This document shows, piece by piece, positions 41,178 through 48,116 of a stretch of DNA of 52,854 bases; positions within the stretch are counted from its first letter, which is position 1; each line of letters begins with the position of its first letter. This DNA comes from Chloroflexota bacterium (GTDB taxonomy: Bacteria > Chloroflexota > Anaerolineae > UBA1429), in assembly GCA_012719135.1 (NCBI GenBank), contig JAAYAW010000097.1, forward strand, positions 1 through 52,854, written 5' to 3'. The translations under genes were made by a program, and so were the position numbers. The notes below the pieces were generated by a model. That model ran no database searches. It had not been told where the DNA came from and saw only the letters and a program-made list of their open reading frames with translations.

Positions 41178-42134
41178 CTACTTGTTGACGATGTTCATCG
41201 GCTTGCGGTTGATGTAGCCAGCCACGTTATCCACCGCGGTCTGCATCAGCCGAGCGCGCGCAGAGCGCGTCGCCCATGAGATGTGAGGTGTCACATAGCA
41301 ATTCTTCGCCGTGAGCAACGGGTGATCGGCTGGCGGAGGCTCCACATCAAGAACGTCCAGCCCGGCACCGCCCAACTCATCGTTGTTCAGCGCATCGGCA
41401 AGGGCCTGGCTGTCAATCACCGGCCCACGGCTGGTGTTAATGACAAAGGCGGTCTTTTTCATCAGCTTGAGCGTCTCCGCGTTCAGCATCCCTTCGGTCT
41501 CTGGCGTCAGCGGGGTATGGAAGGTCACCACATCGCTGCGCTGAAGCAGCGTGCGAAAGTCGACCATCTCGACCTCCGGGTCCCCCGGATCCTGCACGAA
41601 CTCGTCAAAGGCCAGGATCTTCATGCCAAAGGACTTGGCCACGGCGGCCGAGTTGCGCCCAATCCGCCCAAAGCCGACCACGCCCATGGTCAGGCCGTGC
41701 AACTCTACCATGGGGAAATCCCAGTAACACCAATCATCCGAGGACGACCAGCGCCCTGCTCGCACCGTATCGGCATGGTAACCGACGTGCTGAGCGAGGT
41801 TCAGCACATGCGCCATCATCATCTGGGCGACAGACTGCGTTCCATAGGTCGGGATATTGGCCACCAGAATCCCCTTCTCCTTGGCGGCGGCCGTGTCGAT
41901 CACGTTATAGCCCGTCGCCAGCACGCAGATGAACTTGAGCTCGGGCAACTGCTCCATGGTCTCGCGATCGATGACCACCTTGTTGACCAACACGACCTCG
42001 GCACCACGAGAGCGCTCGATCACCAACTCGGGGGGTGTCCGGTCATAGATCACCGTGTCACCGAGTGCTTCCAGTCCTTCCCAGGTCAGATCCCCGGGGT
42101 TAAGAGTGCCACCGTCTAGCACCACGATCTTCAT
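41178..42134 (-). CDS. D-isomer specific 2-hydroxyacid dehydrogenase
   Basis: NAD-dependent oxidoreductase, 318 residues. The nucleotide-binding GVVGFGRIGRNSAAVAKSFG is near residue 150. The catalytic residues are visible: Arg in INTSRGPVIDSQAL, Glu in VDVEPPPADHPL and His in VTPHISWATRSA. The protein is closest in style to glycerate/hydroxypyruvate dehydrogenases, where the usual ALDV appears as GLDVLDVE. An L-serine pathway role (SerA-like) is possible, but no ACT domain is present. The ATG at 42134 follows AGGAGG. It has its own promoter and is divergent from the AEC transporter. Confidence 0.93.
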   Translation of the reverse strand: MKIVVLDGGTLNPGDLTWEGLEALGDTVIYDRTPPELVIERSRGAEVVLVNKVVIDRETMEQLPELKFICVLATGYNVIDTAAAKEKGILVANIPTYGTQSVAQMMMAHVLNLAQHVGYHADTVRAGRWSSSDDWCYWDFPMVELHGLTMGVVGFGRIGRNSAAVAKSFGMKILAFDEFVQDPGDPEVEMVDFRTLLQRSDVVTFHTPLTPETEGMLNAETLKLMKKTAFVINTSRGPVIDSQALADALNNDELGGAGLDVLDVEPPPADHPLLTAKNCYVTPHISWATRSARARLMQTAVDNVAGYINRKPMNIVNK

Positions 42135-42209
42135 CAGATCCTCCTGAACCTTGTCTATTGCGCCGCTGCGTCACGACTCGAGCGCACCGGATCGACTATA
42201 CCTTACTCT

Positions 42210-42237
42210 ATCATATCCGAACTCCGGCGAGAGCCAA
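42210..42237 (-). promoter_or_regulatory. Promoter for the hydroxyacid dehydrogenase
   Basis: On the minus strand, TTGGCT (42232-42237), a 16-nt spacer and TATGAT (42210-42215). Its -35 is only 12 nt from the -35 of the divergent promoter at 42250-42278. Confidence 0.6.
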
Positions 42238-42249
42238 GTCGCCGGGCAG

Positions 42250-42278
42250 TTGGCAGTCCGTATGTGTTCAGTTATAGT
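42250..42278 (+). promoter_or_regulatory. Promoter for the AEC transporter
   Basis: TTGGCA (42250-42255), a 17-nt spacer, TATAGT (42273-42278), 35 nt before the ATG at 42314. Confidence 0.7.
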
Positions 42279-42313
42279 GAGGCGTCCCCGGATACCCGCG
42301 CGAGGGAGCAGCC

Positions 42314-43222
42314 ATGGCCCTTGGCCTGTCCATCTTTATGAACAACGTCTTGCCCTCCTTTGCGGTGATCGGCGTTGGGTATGTACTGGAACGCCTCATC
42401 AAGGTTGACAAGCGTACCCTTTCGCGGCTCGCCATTTATGTGCTCACCCCCTGCCTCGTGTTCTCATCGATCGTCAAGTCCCAGGTGGATCCTGCAGAGT
42501 TCGGTCGGCTGACGGCCTACGTCATCGCCTTCACCCTCGTGATGATCGCCGCCGGCCTCGCCGTAGGGCGCCTGCTCGGCTGGAGCCAGCAAGCGATCCG
42601 TGCGCTCATGCTCAGCATCGCCTTTACCAACTCGGGAAACATGGGCCTTTCCATCATCCTATTCACCTTCGGCGAGGCGGGCTTTGCGCTGGGCGCTACC
42701 TACTTCGTCGCCACGAACCTGACAGCCAACACCTTGGCCGCCTTTATCGCGGCGCACGGGCGCGGCTCCCTGGGGCAGACGCTCCTGCAGGTGCTCAAGC
42801 TGCCGGGCATCTATGCCTTTGCGCTGGCGCTGCTGCTTCGCTCCGCGGCCCCCTTGCCCAACGCGGTCATGCGACCGGTGGAGCTGATCGCGCAGGCCCA
42901 GATTCCCATCATGCTGATGATGCTGGGCGTTCAACTGGCACAGACCCGTATCGGAAAGCGCATCAAGGACATATCCATCGGCGTCATCCTGCGACTCGTG
43001 GGAGGTGCCGCCCTAGCCTTTGGCCTCGCGCCGCTGCTGGGCCTCAGCGGACTGGCCCGCGACGTGGCCATCGCTCAGTCCGCGACGCCCACAGCCGTCA
43101 GTTCCGCACTGATGGCCATCGAGTTCGGCGCGGATGCAGACTATGTGGCCAGTGTCATCTTTTTCTCGACGCTGCTGAGCAGCATCACGATGAGTGCCCT
43201 ACTGGCGCTCCTCACCACCTAG
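42314..43222 (+). CDS. AEC-family (auxin efflux carrier) transporter
   Basis: 302 residues with about ten hydrophobic helices. The AEC family pattern is clear: FMNNVLPSFAVIGVGYVLER at the start, FTNSGNMGLSIILFTFGEAG with the conserved Asn-Gly helix break, IPIMLMMLGVQLAQTR and AQSATPTAVSSALMAIEFGADADYV. The family exports small carboxylates, malate or auxin-like acids. Next to a divergent 2-hydroxyacid dehydrogenase and upstream of an M20 dipeptidase, an organic-acid substrate is plausible but not shown. GAGGGAG precedes the ATG. Confidence 0.92.
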   Translation: MALGLSIFMNNVLPSFAVIGVGYVLERLIKVDKRTLSRLAIYVLTPCLVFSSIVKSQVDPAEFGRLTAYVIAFTLVMIAAGLAVGRLLGWSQQAIRALMLSIAFTNSGNMGLSIILFTFGEAGFALGATYFVATNLTANTLAAFIAAHGRGSLGQTLLQVLKLPGIYAFALALLLRSAAPLPNAVMRPVELIAQAQIPIMLMMLGVQLAQTRIGKRIKDISIGVILRLVGGAALAFGLAPLLGLSGLARDVAIAQSATPTAVSSALMAIEFGADADYVASVIFFSTLLSSITMSALLALLTT

Positions 43223-43242
43223 AAAAACCTGAAAGGAACACC

Positions 43243-44622
43243 ATGGAGACCGTAGAGCGCTATCTCAACGCCAACCAGGAGCGGTTTGTTCAGGAGATGA
43301 TCGCGTTCCTATCCATACCCAGCATCTCGGCATTGCCCGAGCATGCCTCGGATGTACGTGAGGCCGGCTCATGGGCCGCTGACCGGTTGCGCGCTGCGGG
43401 CATAGAGCACGTCCAGATACTCGAGACCGGCGGGCACCCCGTCGTCTATGGCGATTGGCTTCATGCTCCCAGCAAGCCCACAATCCTGATCTATGCTCAC
43501 TTTGACACACAGCCTGTTGACCCCATCGATCTCTGGCACCACGCACCCTTTGAGCCGACGATCGAGGGAGATCGCATCTACGCACGCGGCGCCACGGACG
43601 ACAAGGGCAACTTGCTGGCCCCCGTCGTGGCGCTGGAGGCTCTCCTGACCACACGGGGCACTCTACCCGTGAACATCAAGGTCCTGTTCGAGGGCCAGGA
43701 AGAAATCGGCAGCCCGCAGCTCCCGGCGTTCATCTCCTCGCACCGTGAACTGCTGGCCTGCGACGCCGCCCTGAGCGCGGATACCGGGCAGTTCTCCGAA
43801 GATCAGCCATCGCTGACGGTCGGCCTCAAGGGCATCTGCGGGCTGCAGATCGACATGGAGGGGCCGGATCATGACGTGCACTCCGGGGTGTACGGTGGGG
43901 CCATCCAGAACCCGCTGCACGCGATGGTCCGCCTGCTGGATTCGATGCGCAGCGCGGCAGGCAAGATCACCGTCAATGGGTTCTACGCCGGCGTGGCCCC
44001 GCTCAGCCCGGAGGATCGAGAGGCCATCGCTGCGGTTCCGTTTGACGAGGAGGCCTATCTGCAGGATCTTGGCGTCACGGCGCTCTTTGGCGAGCCCGGC
44101 TACAGTCCCAGGGAGCGAGCCTGGGCACGACCAACGCTCGAGATCAATGGCCTGTGGGGCGGATTCACGGGACAGGGCACCAAGACGGTCATCCCCTCCA
44201 CGGCCCACGCCAAGATCACCTGTCGTCTGGTGCCCGATCAGGATCCGGCGCGTGTGATCGAGTCGATCCGCTCGCATGTGGCCAAGAACACCCCGGCAGG
44301 AGTCGAGGTGACGGTAACCGCCACAGAATCCGGGTCGCGTGCCTACCTGATCCCAACGGACGATCCCTATCTGGCCGCGGCGCGAGAGGTCCTTCGGACG
44401 CTCTACGGCCGCGAACCCTATCTGGAGCGCACCGGGGGCAGTGTGCCCATCACCACGTCGTTCAAGGACATCCTTGGGATCTACACAGTGAGCTACGGGT
44501 TCGGGCTCCCGGACGAACGCATCCATTCTCCCAACGAGTTCTTCCGCCTCAGCAGTTTCCGGCGCGCGCAGAGCGCCTACTGCCGGATCCTGGATCGCCT
44601 CTCACAGCCCCTGGGCGCATGA
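43243..44622 (+). CDS. M20-family dipeptidase (CNDP/ArgE-like)
   Basis: 459 residues. Metal and catalytic motifs are in order: LIYAHFDTQPVDP (His, Asp), YARGATDDKGNLLAP (bridging Asp), LFEGQEEIGSPQ (catalytic and ligand Glu), LSADTGQFSED (Asp) and YSFG/SPNEFFRLSSF-type ending with IHSPNEFF (His). The long form and GLKGICGLQIDMEGPDHDVHSGVYGG lid segment match carnosinase-type dipeptidases rather than ArgE. The ATG lies 20 nt after the AEC gene with AAAGGAA before it, so the two are cotranscribed. No signal peptide, so it probably acts in the cytoplasm on dipeptides. Confidence 0.93.
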   Translation: METVERYLNANQERFVQEMIAFLSIPSISALPEHASDVREAGSWAADRLRAAGIEHVQILETGGHPVVYGDWLHAPSKPTILIYAHFDTQPVDPIDLWHHAPFEPTIEGDRIYARGATDDKGNLLAPVVALEALLTTRGTLPVNIKVLFEGQEEIGSPQLPAFISSHRELLACDAALSADTGQFSEDQPSLTVGLKGICGLQIDMEGPDHDVHSGVYGGAIQNPLHAMVRLLDSMRSAAGKITVNGFYAGVAPLSPEDREAIAAVPFDEEAYLQDLGVTALFGEPGYSPRERAWARPTLEINGLWGGFTGQGTKTVIPSTAHAKITCRLVPDQDPARVIESIRSHVAKNTPAGVEVTVTATESGSRAYLIPTDDPYLAAAREVLRTLYGREPYLERTGGSVPITTSFKDILGIYTVSYGFGLPDERIHSPNEFFRLSSFRRAQSAYCRILDRLSQPLGA

Positions 44623-44630
44623 CTCTGAAT

Positions 44631-44670
44631 CGCTGGGGGTGGCACGCCCATCCGAGCGCCACCCCCAGCG
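44631..44670. terminator. Hairpin between convergent genes
   Basis: CGCTGGGGGTGGC (44631-44643) and its exact complement (44658-44670) make a 13-bp stem with a 14-nt loop, between the dipeptidase and the convergent acetyltransferase. Confidence 0.65.
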
Positions 44671-44682
44671 GCCTGGCACAGG

Positions 44683-45921
44683 CTATAGATCCCAGTCCAG
44701 GCTTGGCCGGGGCAGCCGCAGCAACCGATCGAGCTGAGCCAAGAGGTCATCGGGGCCCTGTAGCCGATCCGTGGTCGCCAGGCCGTATGCCGTAGCCGAT
44801 CCCAGCCACAACCTGGAGAACGCACCTACTCCGGCCTTTAGCGTGGGCAGCCGGACGTCATGGCCGCGCACGATGGTGGACTCAGCCCCCAGATCGACGC
44901 GATAGTCCCCACCGATCCCGCGCCAGCCGCTGCTCTCTGGCAGGTAATCCACAATCGGATCCACCAACTCGAGGTTGAACGCCAGTTGGCCAGTGGGCAA
45001 ACGCAGCCGGGATACGCAACTGGTGACGTCAAGTATCCGGCACTGCCAATAGGCGCTCGCGCGGATGCCGACGGGTACGCGGCTCTGCCCGGCGATGCGC
45101 GACTGCCGGAAGGGTTGCTCGATGAGGTCCTGGAGCAGGATACCCGGTGGCTCTGGCATGGTTACCCGATCGACCTGATCCCCGAGGGCTTTGACCATGC
45201 GTAGCAGGTCAAGCAGTTCGTTGCCATTGCGATAGGCGTAGAACATGATCCGGTAAGGCCCATGCTCCTGACTCTCAGCGCGGATCCAGCAAAAGTGGGA
45301 CAGTGCGCCCCCCTCTCCATCGGCATAGCCCAGACCAAAGGCCTTCTCTCCGCCCTCCAGCATCTCCCCCTTGGTCAACTCAACCGGGAGCATGCTGAGA
45401 GATCCGTGCGCCCTCCAGCGGGCCAGTCGGGCTGCGTGTACCTCAGCGGCGTCCGCGACCGACAGGCGCCTGGGCATACGCGGCCTGCCGCTTACCCGCA
45501 GACGCGCCGGGTCGAACGCCCAGGTATGCTCATAGGCCCCTGTGCCCATGCCCAGCCTGTCGTAAAAGCCCTGGTCAAACATGCCCAGGCCAGCTACTGC
45601 GGCTCCCGCCGCCGCCTGCTCCGCCAACGCCGCAGCAGTGAGCCGTGTCGCAAAGCCCTGCTTGCGCGCGATTCTGCCCGTCGCGACCCCCGTGACTCCG
45701 GCAAAAGGTAACGCCTCATCCAGATACCGCAGTGTACCGGGGGAGGTCAGCACAAGGCACTCCGCCTCTCCGCTCACCAGCGCCACGTGGGCGTCGCCTG
45801 CGCTCACCCAGGTATCCAGGGCCTCGCGCGCCGTGCCCTCGTCCCCAAGCCAGCCTATCTCGCGCCAGATTCGATGCACCGCACCACGATCGCGCTCCGG
45901 ATCATATCGACGTACCTGCAT
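44683..45921 (-). CDS. Eis-like GNAT N-acetyltransferase
   Basis: 412 residues with the three-part architecture of Eis-type acetyltransferases. A first GNAT domain (1-150) carries GVATGRIARKQGFATRLTAAAL, the acetyl-CoA binding loop (R-K-x-G-F-A), and GMFDQGFYDRLGMGTGAYEHTW. A second GNAT-like region (about 175-300) follows, and then a sterol-carrier-protein-like domain (about 310-412). The Eis C-terminal carboxylate is expected here; the last residues are SLDWDL. Eis acetylates amines such as aminoglycosides in mycobacteria, but the natural substrates elsewhere are unknown. The ATG at 45919-45921 follows GAGGAGG; a long in-frame upstream extension lacks family similarity. Confidence 0.86.
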   Translation of the reverse strand: MQVRRYDPERDRGAVHRIWREIGWLGDEGTAREALDTWVSAGDAHVALVSGEAECLVLTSPGTLRYLDEALPFAGVTGVATGRIARKQGFATRLTAAALAEQAAAGAAVAGLGMFDQGFYDRLGMGTGAYEHTWAFDPARLRVSGRPRMPRRLSVADAAEVHAARLARWRAHGSLSMLPVELTKGEMLEGGEKAFGLGYADGEGGALSHFCWIRAESQEHGPYRIMFYAYRNGNELLDLLRMVKALGDQVDRVTMPEPPGILLQDLIEQPFRQSRIAGQSRVPVGIRASAYWQCRILDVTSCVSRLRLPTGQLAFNLELVDPIVDYLPESSGWRGIGGDYRVDLGAESTIVRGHDVRLPTLKAGVGAFSRLWLGSATAYGLATTDRLQGPDDLLAQLDRLLRLPRPSLDWDL

Positions 45922-45955
45922 GGGGACCTCCTCAGATTCGCGTGGCAACCGCCGC

Positions 45956-45983
45956 ATTATAGGGCGCGCCCCGCGAGTGACAA
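45956..45983 (-). promoter_or_regulatory. Promoter for the Eis-like gene
   Basis: On the minus strand, TTGTCA (45978-45983), a 16-nt spacer and a perfect TATAAT (45956-45961). The ATG at 45921 is about 35 nt downstream, which supports that start. Confidence 0.75.
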
Positions 45984-46008
45984 GGCAGGGCGGAGGCGGC
46001 GCCCTCCC

Positions 46009-46037
46009 TTGACTCGAGCATGGCCTGGATCTATACT
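46009..46037 (+). promoter_or_regulatory. Promoter for the isoprenoid/PBP operon
   Basis: TTGACT (46009-46014), a 17-nt spacer, TATACT (46032-46037). Because it overlaps an in-frame ATG at 46020, the true first start must be downstream, at 46071. Confidence 0.75.
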
Positions 46038-46070
46038 CGATTACAAGCAACGCTGAAAGGAACGTATTCC

Positions 46071-47090
46071 TTGCTATCTGACCGCAAAGAAGAGCACTTG
46101 CGCATTGCCTCAACGCGAGACGTTCGGTCCGGGCGTGGCACGGGCCTGGATCGGTATGCGCTCTGGCATTGCGCGCTGCCAGAGATGCGCCTTGAAGACG
46201 TCAACACCGAGACATCCTTTCTGGGGGCCACACTGGGCGCTCCGCTTCTCATCTCCGCCATGACCGGTGGGACACCGCGGGCCTCCCAGGTGAACGCCAA
46301 CCTGGCGCAAGCGGCGCAGAGCAATGGCCTGCCCTTTTCCGTGGGATCGCAACGCATCGGGCTTGAGCAGCCCGCCCTGATGTCCACCTATCGCGTACGC
46401 GAGTTCGCGCCGGACGTCTTCCTCATGGCCAACTTGGGCGCAGTCCAGCTGAACTATGGCGTCACGATCGACGCCTGCCTGCGAGCCGTCTCCGAGATCG
46501 GTGCCGATGCTCTGGCTCTACACCTGAACCCGCTTCAGGAAGCCATTCAGCCACAGGGCAACACGGATTTCGCGGGCCTGATCGGCAAGATCAGGGAGCT
46601 GTGTGCGCGGGCCCCCTGCCCGGTGATCGTCAAAGAAGTGGGATGGGGTATCTCGCCCGCCGTCGCCCGCACTCTGCAAGAGGCAGGCGTTGCGGCCATC
46701 GACGTCGCCGGCAGCGGGGGCACCTCGTGGAGCCGCGTAGAGGCGCACCGGGTGGCCTCCGAAGAGGATGCGAGCGTCGCGGCTGCCTTTGATGATTGGG
46801 GCATCCCCACGGCGACGGCTCTGATACGCGCCCGAGAGGCGTGTCCCCAGTTGCCGTTGATTGCCAGTGGAGGAATCGAATCTGGCACGGATATCGTCAA
46901 GTGCCTGGCGCTCGGCGCGAATGTCGCGGGCATGGCCAGGCCGCTGCTGGCGGCAGCTCTCGAGTCGGCAGAAGCCACCAGCGCCGTTGTAGGCATTGTC
47001 CTGCGGCAGGTGCGGATCGCGATGTTCTGCCTGGGCGTCACTCGCGTTTCGGAGCTATCGCCGGAGCATCTCTATCAGAGGGAAGCCTGA
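46071..47090 (+). CDS. fni: Type 2 isopentenyl-diphosphate delta-isomerase
   Basis: FMN- and NAD(P)H-dependent enzyme interconverting IPP and DMAPP. The start is placed at a TTG (46071) after AAAGGAA; it gives the typical N-terminus LLSDRKEEHLRIAS, and the ATG at 46020 lies inside the promoter. Family motifs: APLLISAMTGGTPRASQVN, LPFSVGSQRIGLE, LHLNPLQEAIQPQGNTDFAG, VIVKEVGWGISPAVAR, DVAGSGGTSWSRVEAHR, IASGGIESGTDIVKCLALGA. 339 residues. Its stop codon abuts the start of the polyprenyl synthase gene. It supplies building blocks for the next enzyme. Confidence 0.96.
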   Translation: MLSDRKEEHLRIASTRDVRSGRGTGLDRYALWHCALPEMRLEDVNTETSFLGATLGAPLLISAMTGGTPRASQVNANLAQAAQSNGLPFSVGSQRIGLEQPALMSTYRVREFAPDVFLMANLGAVQLNYGVTIDACLRAVSEIGADALALHLNPLQEAIQPQGNTDFAGLIGKIRELCARAPCPVIVKEVGWGISPAVARTLQEAGVAAIDVAGSGGTSWSRVEAHRVASEEDASVAAAFDDWGIPTATALIRAREACPQLPLIASGGIESGTDIVKCLALGANVAGMARPLLAAALESAEATSAVVGIVLRQVRIAMFCLGVTRVSELSPEHLYQREA

Positions 47091-48116
47091 ATGCGGCTCG
47101 ACCTTGCACCGTATCTGGATGCCATCGAGTACAGCATGCAGCGAGCGGTGCCGCCTGGCGGGCCGCCGTACGATGGTCTGTACGGGATGTTGCGATACCA
47201 CCTGGGCTGGCAAGACGAGGCCGGCCTGGCCGGTTCTCAGCGACGCGGGAAGCGGATACGCCCGCTGCTCTGTCTGCTCAGCTGCGAGGCCGTGGGAGGA
47301 GCCTGGCAGGGAGCGCTTCCTGCAGCCACGGCCGTTGAACTGATCCACAACTTTACGCTCATTCACGATGACATAGAGGATGACAGCCCTACTCGCCACG
47401 GCCGGCGCACGCTGTGGACCGTATGGGGCCTCGCTCAGGGGATCAACGCTGGCGATTGCCTCTGGGCTCTTGCGCGCGGGAGCATGTACGGACTCCAAGC
47501 GCTTGGGCACCTGCCCGAAGTCGTTCTCGAGTCGGCCCGGCTATTGGATCGGGCGTGCTTGCGCCTGTGTGAAGGTCAGTATCTCGACATCTCTTCCGAG
47601 GGGGACACTGGTCTGGTCCAGGACGCCTATATGTCCCTGATCCGCGGCAAGACCGCCGCACTGGTCTCGGCGGCGTTGACGATCGGTTGCGTGCTCGGCG
47701 GGAGCGATTCGAGCACGGTTGCCGCCGCCTCGGACTTTGGTGAGGCGATGGGACTCGCTTTCCAGATTACGGACGACCTACTGGGCATATGGGGCGATCC
47801 AGCCATCACGGGAAAATCGGCTGCCAGCGATCTTCTCTCGCACAAGATGACGTTCCCGGTGATTCATGCCCTGAGTTGGGAGCGAGAGCGAGGGCAGAGA
47901 ACCCTCCATGAGCTGTACAGCCGCCCCCCCGATGTGGATAGCAAAGCCCTGATGCTTTCTGTGCTGGAGCGGTCCGGCGCGAAAGAGGCCACAGAACAGC
48001 GTGCGGCCTCCTTTCGCCATGACATGGATCGGGCCTGGAACTCTATGAACCTGCAGGGGATCGCCGCAGAGGCGCTCTATGAGCTTGCGCAGTCGATCAT
48101 CGGACGCCAGAGCTAA
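47091..48116 (+). CDS. Polyprenyl diphosphate synthase (geranylgeranyl/longer-chain type)
   Basis: 341 residues. The first Asp-rich motif is IHDDIEDDSPTRHGRRT (DDxxD plus Arg), and the second is QITDDLLGIWGDPAITGKSAASDLLSHKMT, where DDLLG replaces the more common DDxxD, a variant also usual in some actinobacterial enzymes. RGKRIRPLL near residue 52 binds IPP. Chain length cannot be read with confidence: GGPP or longer for quinones, carotenoids or lipid carriers. The gene begins directly after the fni stop and overlaps the PBP gene by 38 nt. Confidence 0.93.
   Translation: MRLDLAPYLDAIEYSMQRAVPPGGPPYDGLYGMLRYHLGWQDEAGLAGSQRRGKRIRPLLCLLSCEAVGGAWQGALPAATAVELIHNFTLIHDDIEDDSPTRHGRRTLWTVWGLAQGINAGDCLWALARGSMYGLQALGHLPEVVLESARLLDRACLRLCEGQYLDISSEGDTGLVQDAYMSLIRGKTAALVSAALTIGCVLGGSDSSTVAAASDFGEAMGLAFQITDDLLGIWGDPAITGKSAASDLLSHKMTFPVIHALSWERERGQRTLHELYSRPPDVDSKALMLSVLERSGAKEATEQRAASFRHDMDRAWNSMNLQGIAAEALYELAQSIIGRQS

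Noticed and set aside
41283-42119. Plus-strand frame
   Set aside because: Antisense to the hydroxyacid dehydrogenase.
46020-46070. ATG at 46020 as the fni start
   Set aside because: It lies between the -35 and -10 boxes, so it would not be in the transcript; the TTG at 46071 yields the family's standard N-terminus.
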